Assembly: GCF_004027225.2 (NCBI RefSeq) | Contig: NC_044278.2 | Span: forward strand, 4,464,001-4,528,000 | DNA length: 64,000 nt | Origin: Strigops habroptila | Lineage: Eukaryota > Chordata > Aves > Psittaciformes > Psittacidae | Reading direction: 5' to 3' | Shown here: piece after piece, positions 1-12,310 of the stretch | Layout of the letters: every line of letters begins with the position of its first letter | Position numbering within the stretch: the first letter of the stretch is position 1 | Program-made: the position numbers and the translations under genes | Notes under the pieces: model-generated | What the model saw: the letters and a program-made list of their open reading frames with translations, nothing else | Databases searched by the model: none | Told to the model about the DNA's origin: nothing

Positions 1-3000
1 TTGCGTGCATTTCTCAAGTCCCCTTAAAGTATTTACCTTCCTTTCTGGGGTTTTTTATATAGTGATCAGCAGAGCTTTGTCCTTTTAAGTATTCACTTGG
101 TTAGGGACCCCGCATTTGAATGGGTTGTGCACAGATGCTTTGATTGCCAACTAAAATGATCTTGGAAGCATCTTTTCTGTTTAGTGAACTCATAAGTCAG
201 TACATGCAGCATGCAGCTTCATTTTATTCATTCTTATGTCTTGTAGAATCAAGTGGAGAGAGACAGAGTTTCTAATTAAAAGAAAGACTGCATATTTATC
301 TATTGCCAGAATGTTACATAAATGTGTTGTGGATGCAGTTACTCTCTTATGTCAGCAAAATTTGATGAATCCCAGTTTTCATTAGCTATCTTGAGTGAAG
401 ATGGATTATTGCACATTTCCTGTAAGCAGCTTAATTTTATTGTTATATGACATTCCGTACTTAGCATAAAAAGTGAATAACTGAATGGCATTAAAAAAGC
501 TGAGAGTTCTCATTGGAAGCTGTGGGGGAATAATTTTGATCCTAACATGACAAAGATGCCATATAGATGAAATCATGTGTAAATTTTCACTGCTTTTTTT
601 CCATAAAGCAAACTTTCTTCTAACCACTAGCTTCAAGAGCCACTATACTTCACTAAGGGAGAAAAATCCTAAAAGCATAGTGATTTCAGAGACAAACAGT
701 ACATGACTTCTCTACTAATATAATGAGCCATGTACAAAAAGCAAATCATCAACAGCTTGATGTTCTGCAGCAAAAGGAAGCATAACATAACGTTTGTGGT
801 ATTGATTTGCTGTTTTGGATCAGCCTAGGAGGCAAAATAGAAATACTTCCTGTTAAAGATGTTAAAGGTATCTATCTTTGTCTTTAGAAGTTGATCTAAG
901 ATCACGCATGTCACAAAAATTTTCTAACTGGTAGCTGAATATTAAACAAATAAGTTACTTTGTGAGAAGTATGATTATTAGCTAAAGAAAAAAAACCATC
1001 TGTCAATAATTTTGTATGTTGAAATAGTTTTAGATGTGACCAGATAGTTTAGGATGAGTAATGACTAATTTTGGCTCTTATTTTTCTGCTCGTGGACTGA
1101 AAATGGCTGGATCACAGCTTAATTCAATTTTATTAGCAGCATCCGATGAATTAATTTAACTGCCCTTAGTTTGCTGATTTTCCAAAGACAACTCAGGGGA
1201 AAGGTTATTCTGTGTGTTATCTGTAGGTATCCCCTACTTCTTGTAATCAGAAACTGTATGCTGAGCAGATGGATCTTTGATCTGGCCTGGTATGACTGTT
1301 CTATTCTTATATAGCTGTGTTCGCTGTGCGTTATACAGTAGTTAGATCAATGTGCCAGCATTTCTGATTCAAATACTCATGCATAAGATTTTACAGTTTT
1401 GTCTCCAAAAATTCTTCTGCGTGGGACATCAAAAGCTGTATTTTGTGGATTCTGGTAGTAAGATTAAATACAGAGATTTTATTTTTTTCTCTGGCTTTAA
1501 ATTTCCTTTCGTTTAGTAGCCAGCTCCATAGATTCAATACACCCAGCAGAAGAATTTCAGTTCTTAAGGAGGTTTTAACTATACAGTACCCCTTCCCCTT
1601 CTGCTATTTCTAAACACTCTGGCCAAAAACACACAAAATAAATCGTGTTTGGATGGATGTGACACTTTAAGCTTGTCTAAGAATGGTAATCCTCATGCCA
1701 AGTGAGCTGGATCTGTGGATTTTGCCACTCATTTTCAGATGAGATAAATTTCTCACTCTTCTTTGCAGAGAGTGTCTGTGAAGCTATTAAATAAGGTGAC
1801 CAATAGCAACTTGTCACCGGGGAGAAAAGATGAATGAGAAATAGATTTGTCTTTAAAATATCTCAGTTCTTGAAAGAGCAGAATATAGATATTCCACCTT
1901 TTAATGAGCAATCCCTTGTACACATGTTGATTTTACAGATGCTAATAAAGCTCTGTTTGGCTTTAAAAAATCCATTTGCACATATCCCTGCCCAAGAAAT
2001 CTGTTTTAGAACTGATTATTTCTGTAGAAAAGGGAGAAGAAGGGAAAAAAAGAGTTACTGGGGGCTTTTGGACCAGACCTGCTGTTCAGATAGTATCACA
2101 TTCACAAAGTCTAATTTGAACAGATGTTGTCTGGCTGGGCATGTGAAGAAATGGTGTCAATTGCTCCTTTTTCCATGACATACTCTCAAGGGCCATACAT
2201 TAACACATTACCTAAATTACTCTCAGTCTCATTACTGGGCCATGAGAAGTAAGTCACTCCGCCGTTTGAAACCTTACAGATGAACATGTAATTAATTTCC
2301 TATACTATAATTCACAACTGAAGAAGTTTAAAAGACATCTGATAGAAGTGTCCTCAGAGGCTATATATTGCAAGCAGTGTGTCAAGGATAACTATCACAA
2401 TCTGCACTCCTTTGCTGGCATACACAGTCTTTTATTGACTCAAATTAACACTAAATTAGAGGCTGTCGCTGTGGTGGTGATAAACAACAAGAACAACCAG
2501 ATAATAGACTTCTTAAAATACCTTTTTTTTTCTTTTAATTTATTTGGAGCCAATGAACGGGAGGTAGTGTGTGGCAGGTGTTGTGCTCATCCTGGTCTAT
2601 GACCTGTGTATGTGAGTATCTAATGTATACAAAAATATGCAAGAGAAATGCTTGAATTCCTCTCCTAGTTTTGGCTCTGGACCTGAAACTGTCATGTTGA
2701 CCCAGATCCACCAGTCAGTGCAAGTGTAGTTGTGCTGAGCATTGCTACGCTTAAATTGTAGGCAGCTGCTTCCAGGACTGGAATTCACAAACCTCAGCTG
2801 GGTGCTGAAACTGCCGGCACAGTGCATGGGGGGAAGTACGTGCCCCAAAAACTAACCGGGGGACACGCTTCAGACAGCCATGGGGGATGCAGGAGAGTCC
2901 ATCTGTGTAGTTTGTGGATGCAAGAAATATGGTCCTTGTGTAATATCTGCTTAGGGATTTATTTTCATTAGAGTCCCAGGATGCAGTGCCTAAACAGTAC

Positions 3001-3621
3001 CTCAGGCAGGTGGCCTGTGGGTGCCAATATTGTGGACTCCTGGGTTTGGTTTCTAATGCCAAGGAAGTTATTATCTCCTGCTGCATGATGCATATGAAGT
3101 TACCTCCAGGCAGAGAGCAAAGCCTCTCCTCAGGGCAGTGCCTTTTCCACTTGTCTACCACAAAATACTTCTGGCTATCCACTCAGTGAATATTTCAGCT
3201 CCTCAAAGCACCAGAACTTCAGAAGGACTTCTAGCTAAACCCCTCGCTAAGGATGCAGTGGGCACAGCTGTGAAAGCATCTAAGGCTGAGAATGACAGAG
3301 AATTCAGGATTGCAAGAGACGAGGCCTCCAACGCCTCCAACATTTATTGTTAATGGGGATATGCCTGTAGCTTCTGCGTAATTGTGTTTTAGGGGCTCTC
3401 AATGAACTGTAGCCCAAGAGGAGTACATTTGCGGAGCAAAACAGTTGGTGCAGAGGAGCCAGCAGTCACACATTTTGAGGGGTTTTCATCTGGACTAGCA
3501 CTAGTCTGGGCCTGTGTGCAGCTAGAGAGCATCAGATGAACACCTAGTCCTCATCTTATGGGACAGATTCACCTGAAAGCATGCGTGTGTGCATGCGTAT
3601 GTGCTGTGGCCCATCATCAAG
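1..3621. other. Non-coding unique sequence, no gene seen
   Basis: AT-rich DNA with frequent stops in all frames. The two longest open stretches (114 codons at 1834-2178 plus, 143 codons at 2751-3182 minus) resemble no family I know. They lack a consistent pair of splice sites and fall within the length expected by chance. No RNA gene, transposon or strong simple repeat was recognised, apart from a small GCATGCGT direct repeat near 3580-3600. Confidence 0.6.
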
Positions 3622-3760
3622 TCATAGAATGTTTAGGGTTGGAAAGGACCTTAAAATCATCTAGTTTCAACCTTCCTGCCATGGGCAGGGACGCCTCATG
3701 TCACCCAAGGCTCTGTCCAACCTGGCCTTGAACACTGCCGGGGATGGAGCATCCACAATG
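3622..3760 (-). mobile_element. CR1 LINE 3' fragment
   Basis: Read on the minus strand this is the 3' end of a CR1 non-LTR retrotransposon. On the plus strand it begins TCATAGAATG, the reverse of the CR1 terminal octamer, and continues with GGTTGGAAAGGACC, CTGCCATGGGCAGGGACGCC and AACCTGGCCTTGAACACTGCC, all typical of avian CR1 3' ends. About 140 bp remain, so it is heavily 5'-truncated, as most CR1 copies are. It carries no coding sequence. The right-hand end, near 3758, is judged by where the resemblance stops. Confidence 0.9.
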
Positions 3761-6700
3761 TGAACTCAACTACTGTAAGTAGCGGTAATTTCAAGTGTCA
3801 TTCCTGGTCTGGACTGAAACACTATGTTGACACAGCTAGAAGCAAGGTGTGCCCATTAGACAGTATTCTCTAGGTAGGAGGTAAGTTGGCCACATGGCTT
3901 CACCAGTGCATGAAGATACTTATAGTGTCCTAGATCCTTGAGCATTTAAACTGCATGTCTGGGTTTCACACTGGAATTCACTTGGCGTAACTTGCATCTT
4001 CAGCGCTTCTCTGGGATGCAGTCCTTACCTTCGTCATGCTTTGGTTCACTTGTTTATAAAGTCTGCATACAGTAGTGGTATTCTCTTGTTCTTGCCAGGA
4101 TCCCAGGAGTTCTCAGGGGGTATATCAAGATTATGTAGGGGAACATTTGTCGTATTTTCCCCTCACCAACCTCAGAAAAATACTAGGGTTGGAGCTGTTA
4201 TACTGTTCTTAAGGTTCAATATAGGACATGAGCATACTTCCAGCACAAAAAAACTGAACCACTGGTGTAACCAAACAGTTTTCAGCTGTGCAGTTTCTGC
4301 TGTGGCAAATTGCCAATAAGGGATGACATTGGGTTGGCATGGATTTACTGGCTCTGGCCTTTTCTCAGACCCGAATGCATGCTGGGAATCCCATTTCTTT
4401 GCTGAGAACTCAACAACTAGGAGGGCATAGCCTGCTTCACTCCAACAGCTCAAAAAAGGATGAAGGAACACTGCCAATATTTCTTCCGTCACAGATTTCC
4501 CTCTTCTGCATTGCAAATCAAAGGTTTAAATCTAATTCCTGCACAGCTAAACCAGGAAAATCTCAAACCAGCAATTCAGGAAAGTAGGAGACCGGGAACC
4601 TGGGTGGTTTTTTGTTACTGCAGAGGGCACTGAAGGCAATCACTTTGTGCTGTACTGTCTATAAATGTAGGAGGATAAATCCTCCAGTCCCCTCGATCCC
4701 GGCTCTCCTGCAGCACATCCCCCCTGCACTTACCAACATAAGTGGGATTTACACTCTATGACTTTATCAAGCCAAACTCTTCACCTCCGTGGTCCAAGGC
4801 TTCTGCTACCCAGATACATACTAAAACTCTGTCATCATGCCCCATCTGCCTCCTTCACACTCACCTGCAGCACCTGTTGCTTACCAGCCTGGTGCTGCCT
4901 TGTTCCTCGTCCAATGTCTAGGTTAGGAAGGTGTGTGTGTGGGGTCAACACTGGCTAGCTTCCTTTATCTTATTGTTTACTGGAAAACTTGGGGAACAAA
5001 GAACTCAGCTATACACAAACATAGGTGGTATAGTATCTCCATTTGTCTGGAGATGCCGACCCTATGGCTCAAGTAGCAGCCTCCCCATAGATAGCTACCT
5101 AGGAACTGTTTGGGTGGAAGCATGCACCTGAGCTGTGAAGGTAAGTGCTTGAAGACAAATACCTCCCATAACAGCAACAGCTGTCATTTCAATAAGCATG
5201 TCCAAACAGTCTGGATTAGGACCTGTCACTGTTTCTTCCTAACACTCTGAAATCATGTATGCACCAGTCTGTCCATCACATATTAAATAAACATAGCTAG
5301 GGTAGAGTTATAGGACGCTTCTAAAGCAGTGAATTAAAATAAATACAAGGGTTGATGAAGACACAAAGGAACAATTCCATTTGCAAAATTTAAGTTGGCA
5401 TTTCTTGAAAGTAGACCCAGTCCTCCTTTATAATTTAAGCAATTGCTTAATTTAAGTATTTTAAGTCGGCCCTTCTTAATTTTCCCTCAGCTGCCCTAAC
5501 TCAGAATCCAGAAGGTAATTGCACTGTTCATATGAGGAAGATGCAATTGCAGATACTTTATCCTATGAACACAAGTGCAGTTACCTCCTCCCCTCATGTT
5601 CCTTTTGGTTCTAATACAGTAAAAAACTTGGCACAAGGACTATGTGTTTTGATGAGGTGGATGTCGTATCTTTCTCAGAAGCTGACATGTGCACTGTTCT
5701 GTGGATTATTGCTCATGAGTTGATGCAAAACTCAGTTGGTCCACATGCTGAACAAATAATTCCTTTTATTTGGCAGACTTTAAAAAATAGAGGGAGAAAG
5801 AGAGAGGGAAATAACGGCCATCAGACTGTTCCCAAACAAGAACATCCGCAATGGTAACGAAAAATGTTACTGCTGTGTTACACAACCATTAGAATTGCTT
5901 ACCATCAAAGGTCAAAAGCATTAACCACATGTTGGCAACGTTTATAAATAGACTCTCTATGGAGATTTACCTAAAGTGGAGTGGATAATACACTTTGACT
6001 CAGGAAGACCAATTAGAACCAGTAGGATCTTTAATTTAATAGCTGCATTAGGCAAGATGCATGAATGTTGGTATGCACAGACACAGAAAACTAGTTTCAC
6101 TGCTTATGGAGTCTGAAATAGAATACAATTTCAACTTGACTCACAGAAGGCCACAGTACAGCTGGCCCCAGTGTGGCTGCGTAAGAGAAGGGAACATAGA
6201 AAATTGCCAGTAGAGCCATGTGACAAGTAATGCAACTCTTGCCATTGTTAATGTGTGGAGGCACACTCTTTGTATCTGCACGGATAAAAAAGTGACCCCA
6301 AAAGTGTCTGGGAGCTTAGTCCCCACACAGAAAAGGCAGTTATCAGTGGAGTCCAGACAGCATTCTCCCAGAAGCTTAGGATGCAGATATTTCTAACTTA
6401 CCACTTGTAACGTTTATCATTGCATACTGGTTAAAGATGTTTGCCAAATATTCAAAAACTAGGAAATGATAGAATTAAGTGCGCTTTGGGCTTTTTAATT
6501 TGTTCCACTCTCTCCCTGCCTAGCATGCATGAATTATATGAATATATGCAGTCTTTTTCATCAGCACATATAATGGTCTGGGTTTGAACTGGCTGTTGCC
6601 TGGTGGGAAAAGGCTAACAGGTAAAAGCTGATCACTAGGATTCATGGCTCTTGAATATAGATAGTTCAAGCCTCTTCTGACTGTGTCCAGACTGATTTGT

Positions 6701-9059
6701 TGTAACAGGAGCAGAGGTGCCAGCTCTTTCAGGAAATCAGATGCCAGTAGCTCCGTATTCAGAGCAGGCAGGAGGTGAATGGCTTTTTTCTGTTCTGTGC
6801 TAGGAAGACCATCCCCTGGCTTACTGGGTTGTCAGGTGGAAAGCAAAGATCAGCTCTGTCTCTACAAAAATGTCATAACTTTGCAGTTTCTTCATTGTGG
6901 TAAGAAAAAATAATCTGACTTTATGCTCATAAATATTTCTATTCTCAGTTCTCCTACTTATGGTTTTTGGTGAGAAATCTTGTGATGAAGATACACAGTC
7001 ATTCCTGGTTCTTCATTCTCTCCACCACTATTAAATGCTGAGATGGTAGGAGGGAGCTACTTAGAGAGAGTCACGCTTGGAAACACTGGAGATTTTTGGC
7101 AGAATGGAAAACAGGAAGTATACCATAAATATAAAGGTAAACTTGTAAGAAATACTCAAATACTTTGAGTAAGAAAGATACTTTTAAAAAGACAAGAAAC
7201 TGGTTCAGAAATAATTGTTCCTCTACTTTTTCAGGTTTGGGGGAGGCTTACAGGTTCCTCTTTTCATCTCTTTTGCTGGGTAGAAGGCAAATTCCTGAGT
7301 AAGGCATGGCTGAGATCCCATGCATGTGGAAATTAGAAGTGTCCTAGTCCTGGACATTTTGAATTTTTCAGGTTTTTCCCTTGGTTCCTCTAATTCCAGT
7401 AGCATAGGTCAGGTCAGTAAAAAGGAACAGAAATTAAGAGATGATATTGGAATGCAGACGTTGACTTGATGCCAGCAGTTGATTTGCCTTAATTTACTTA
7501 AACATTCCTCTTGTAGACAAGCAATTGCAAATAGAATTTAAAAATAATCCTAATCATGCTGGGACCATAGTGATTACCTTTTCATTACCGGAGAGGAAGC
7601 ACAGTGGGTTATCAGGTGTGACACCTTTCAAGCTTATTCATGAAGCAGGTGTTTTCTAGCCTATTTGTATACATGCCAGCATCTCCCCTTCATGACTTTG
7701 CTTTGATTTACTCATAGACATCAGGTGTGTCTCTGCTGCCTTCTCCTTTTCCATCCTTTGCTGTCTCCCTCCACCTCCAAAACCAAGGATGTTAGTCCCC
7801 ACAGTAACACTTTGTAGTCTGCCTGTTATGTTTCACACCTTCTAAGGTATGTGTGGGATTGGAAGCTACAGCTATGCTGGACTGCATATTCATCACCAGT
7901 CTGTATGCTGGTAGTGCACCCTCGCACTGTCTCAGTCTTACCTCTTTCTGCTGTGTTCCTCTAATGCTAGGTAACCTTACCAGTGAAACACAAGTTAGAG
8001 GTAAATAAATACAAACTGTTTCAAGCAACGATGTGATATCCAAATCATCTTAATAGAATCTTATCTACAGTATAGTCTTTCAGATGCTAAATGTTCTTTA
8101 GAGCTGATGATCAGTTTGCAAAAATGTACCTGAAACTTCAAAATTTACTTCAGCTCAGGATAGCTTTACTATATTTTTTCTTCTACTTCCTATTATATTC
8201 CGTGTAATCAATCACTTTGATGGATGGTATTTTTGCTATTCAGAATGTTTTCTGGTTTTCACTATACTCCCTTTCTAGTCATTTTCCCCTTGTACTTTCA
8301 TTCAATTTCTCTCAACTCTTTCTTGCCCAGTTGGCCTAATCAGTTTTTTTCATATTATTAAAACTACCTCAGATTTATAGTGTGTTGCTTTTCTCACATT
8401 AATATAGGAGAGCAAGTTCCCCTTCTCTTGCACTTTCTCCCTCCTTCGAAGGTTCCTGTGTCACCAGGGTGGTGCCATAGTCTTGTAGCCAAACCACATT
8501 CATTTGTTCTCTGTTTTGATGCAACTGCAAAATTAAAATAGACAGGACACAACCAATTGTCCCTACTTATTTTTTTCAGCTGTTGGTTATAGACTGACTT
8601 TAAATGTAGATATTAGAGTGCAGCCTAAAGCCAGTGTTTCTAAGTATGTAAGCTGTTTTAAGAAGGATAATCAGTTCTGAGAATTTTTGTTTTAATTACT
8701 TTTTAGTCTAAGCTTTCCAAACAGCTAACTATTTTGGCTGCCAGACTTGAGAAACCTAAGAGGACTGTGTTTTCTAGAAAATGTGAAGCACCTCTATTCT
8801 GAAAATGAGGCTTGTCTACATGTTTCTTAAGGCAGGTGCTTCACGAATTGAATTGGTATTTGGATCACCAGTCCTTTTTAAAACTAGAGGTCCCACCACA
8901 ACATACTGCAGTTATCCCTGTTCAAATTTCAGAAGTGACTCAGTAAGAGTTACCAGGTTACTTACACAGCTAAAACAGATGACAAAACATTCAACCTGAA
9001 TTGATGAGCCCAAACTTGTCTCCAGAGCAACTGGGAGAATGAATTAGGGAGTGACATAA
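3761..9059. other. Non-coding unique sequence, no gene seen
   Basis: No exon, RNA gene or recognisable transposon was found. All open frames are under about 95 codons and look like chance. It holds short GT runs (4931-4941) and ordinary AT-rich sequence. Some pieces may be enhancers, but nothing here stands out by eye. Confidence 0.55.
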
Positions 9060-9440
9060 TCTTCTGAATTACATCTATTATGATATAATAATGCAACATG
9101 CCAGAAGGAGCATGAAACTCTCATAAAGGCTCCTAATTTAAATTTGTTTTGAATTGGCAAAACACACTCAAAGCCAACATACTCAATTTAACTCATTTAA
9201 ACAATGTCAGCATTTAATTAGAATATGAGGATAAAGTGATAGTCCAGATTTCCATGAAATTTTACTAATCTAGGGACAAGAACTGGGTACATAAAATAAA
9301 GTACTAAATTTAAAATATAACCCTATGTATATTAGCATAATTAAAATGCCAAACTTTAAAATGCAATTATCAAGTAATAGGAACGCCATGCATTTGTAAT
9401 GCTAAAATTTCCTTCAAGCACATTAAGGACATGCAACACT
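9060..9440. promoter_or_regulatory. Candidate conserved non-coding element, homeodomain-site cluster
   Basis: This AT-rich block packs many homeodomain/POU-like cores into under 400 bp: CTAATTTAAATTTG, CATTTAATTAGAAT, GCATAATTAAAATGCC, ATGCAATTAT and CCATGCATTTGTAATGC. It has no microsatellite or transposon character and no coding potential. Dense TAATTA/ATGCAAAT-type sites are known from developmental enhancers in vertebrate gene deserts. That this block is conserved or active is only inference, because random AT-rich DNA also yields such sites. Confidence 0.25.
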
Positions 9441-10397
9441 CAGCAGATTCCTAACTACTACTTAATTACCCTTGCCACATATCGCTGTAGAGAGGCAGAC
9501 TACTGAGAAGATACACATTTGCCTAACCAAAAGAAGCATTAAGAGACTTTCTTTTGTAGTTCTAGTACAGATAGCCTTTCAAAATCTACTGTATACCTTG
9601 CTCAGTGGGCAACTAATGAAATCATCTGTAAGTATGAATTTTAAAACTGTGATTTGAATACTTCAGTTGCAGTTCAGGTTTTCAGAATGCTCTATTCCCT
9701 TTCATGTAAATGTTGTAGGGCTTCAAGTTTATTTAGTAGCTGACTCCTTTTATGTAAAGCATTTAAAAGCAGTTGTATGTTTGAGTCATGACTTTTCATT
9801 TTTATCTCTGACTTCAGTGAAAACAAATGGCAATTTGGTGCTTTGCTTGTATAACTGTTAAGATTAGCAATAGCTACCTAAGCCAAGCATAGTTAAATCT
9901 GTCTTTCTGGTCTGAGCTACTTCGTCAAATGTGTATTTCATTCTGAATGGCTATGCCACACTGCTCTCGAGGTGTGTGTGTGTGGGGAGACAGTGTCCCA
10001 AGTTAAAATACTGGAAGTATTTCGTGCAGTGCTTTCCCTCTTGGGCCTCAACGTTTTATAGACTGCAGGTGGATAGTGTGCTTGAGTGTGCCTGGTGTTG
10101 TCACCGGGTCAGGAGAGTTGGGCTGTACAGGTCTCATACACTGCACAGGGAGCATCCCGGTTGAATTCAGGTATGAGTTTTTAAGGGCCCCTGATGATGC
10201 TAGCTGAGTCTTGTCTTGGGGGAACACTTTTACCAATCACTAAAGGCATAACTTTGTTTCAGAGTTTCCTGTTCTCAATATGGGTGTCTTCACATCAGTG
10301 CTGTTTATAAGGGAAACAAGGCCAATATTGATATGATTAGGAAAATATTATAAAGTCCTTATTCCAGGAACATTAAAGAGAAATAAAAAAACTAATT

Positions 10398-10445
10398 GGG
10401 GGGTGGGGGGGAGGGAAAGAAGAAAAAGAAAAAGAAGGAAAGAAA
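10398..10445 (+). repeat. G-run plus purine tract with G-quadruplex motif
   Basis: Six G, T, seven G, A and three G (10398-10415) satisfy the four-run G-quadruplex pattern if the seven-G run is split. The motif is followed by a purine-only GAAAGAAGAAAAAG-type tract to about 10445. It is low-complexity sequence and no gene lies next to it. Confidence 0.7.
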
Positions 10446-12221
10446 ACTTTGGCAAAGAAACGATACACCAGAAACAGCAATAGAGAAATATTGCTGAGGG
10501 GAAATATTGTTTTGAATATATTTTGAAGAAAAGGATAATAGTATCTAGGGAATGGGGTTTACCACAGAATGTAACTCCCTCTGAACACTTCTTAAGCTAG
10601 CTGTGTGCCTCTTCTGTACTGTCTCCACTTTGCATAGAGACAGGCAAGAGTAGGAAGCTAAGTTATTTCCTTCAGCGCAAGCCCAGAGACTCTCTTAAGT
10701 GTTGGTCTCAGCTCCTGGAGTGCTTGTTTCTCAGGGAAGGCATGAGGCACTATTTTCAAGAGGCTTATGTCTTGGTGCTGGATTTTTTAACTTTTACACA
10801 AGTTCTGTGGAGAAGAAGTGTTGAAAAGCTTATGCAGACCCAAAAAGTAGTGACAGTATTAATGGCTCAGAACCTGCAACAGGTGTGCCATTTCAGTGCA
10901 GGGACCCAGAACAGGCATGGTGAATGAGAGTGGAAATAAAAAATCCTCTAAAGAGTCAGGAGTTCATTTCATTTTCCTCTATATTCACTGGACTGATGAG
11001 CACAATTAACAGCCACTTCACTGGAGTTTTCACTCAGTTATTTCCTTCATCTCAGACTTGGACTCATTCGATAATTATTTTTACATGCTGGCTTTCACAT
11101 CACCCAACCTTATTCCCAACCTTGCAAAGCAATGACAAAGAAATGATAGGAAACGCTTTGATTTTTACTCTTTCTTTTCTTATAAATGCATTAATTTCCC
11201 CTGCCATGCTGAGATGTGTACTATATCTTTCTTGGGACAATGTATGTATCTGATCAAATACATCAGCCAGATAAGCCACATGACACATTTACATCAGAAA
11301 ACAGATTCTGCATTGAATTAACTACTAGAAAAGTAAATCTCCATTATTTCAGAGAGTGGTAAGATTGCTCTCAATGCTCATTTTCTATCAGTATGTGACA
11401 GATGAAGCATTGAAGTGGAAGTCAGAGATCTATCAAATGGCTCATTGACCTTGGACAACTTGGATTGTTTTTCCCTGTGCTCCTTGACTGTATGCCTACT
11501 TCTGTACCATATAGACTCCGGGGAGGAAAAACCACTTCTGTATTTGTTTGTACAACCTCTATTTTGTTTGGAGTCTGCAGGTAACTTAAAATATGCCTCT
11601 TTTAAAAACAAAGCTGTGGAGCAGTGCAGCTCCCACCGGTTTCCTCCCAAATTCCACAGCAGTAAGTAGCTTTGCCTGATAGCAAGTGCAGTCCTCCAGC
11701 TTGTATTAAAATGATGTGCAGTTCCAGTAATCATATCACATGGCCCCAGGAGGTATTTCCTTGGGAACTACTGCTTTAAGCCTTCTAAAGCAAGAAATGC
11801 TGCAGTTTAACCTATGGGCTGAAAGTCAACAGATGTGAATGTGAATGAGCCCAGCCAAAATAGGTTAACCAAATGCAGTGATATCAAGTCAGGTAAATAA
11901 CTGGCACGTGGGTGAAAACTAGTGGAGTAATATTAGTGTGCTGGGCTTTCACTGAAGTATAATTGGAGTGATGGAAGCTTAACCTATTCTGTCCATCACC
12001 CCTTCTTCACGTCCAGAAAAAAACAGTGCTTCTAGAGAGTGCCAAAGCACAGTGAGCTCTCATATCAGAAATACCGTGCCACTGGGGACAGCATCCTCCT
12101 CTTGAACCATGTCCACATTGCACTGGGTAGCTGAAAGGGATCCATGCGTCATCACCATCAGCATTGACTCCACAAAATCCTAGTCAGTACCAGATTATGA
12201 GACCTGAAGTCCTGCTCTGAC

Positions 12222-12310
12222 TTCCCTTCTCCTCTTCCTTTTTTTTTTCTTTCCTACTTTTTCCCAATGTATTCTGTATTTCTTCCCTTCTCTTCCTCTC
12301 CTTTTACTTT
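12222..12310. repeat. Pyrimidine-rich low-complexity tract
   Basis: Almost entirely C/T, with CTTCCCTTCTCCTC and CTTCCTCTCC units and a ten-T run, interrupted near 12265-12278. No polypyrimidine-AG acceptor with an open exon behind it was found. Confidence 0.6.

Noticed and set aside
2751..3182. 143-codon minus-strand open frame
   Set aside because: No recognised domain, overlaps open frames on the other strand, and is within chance length.
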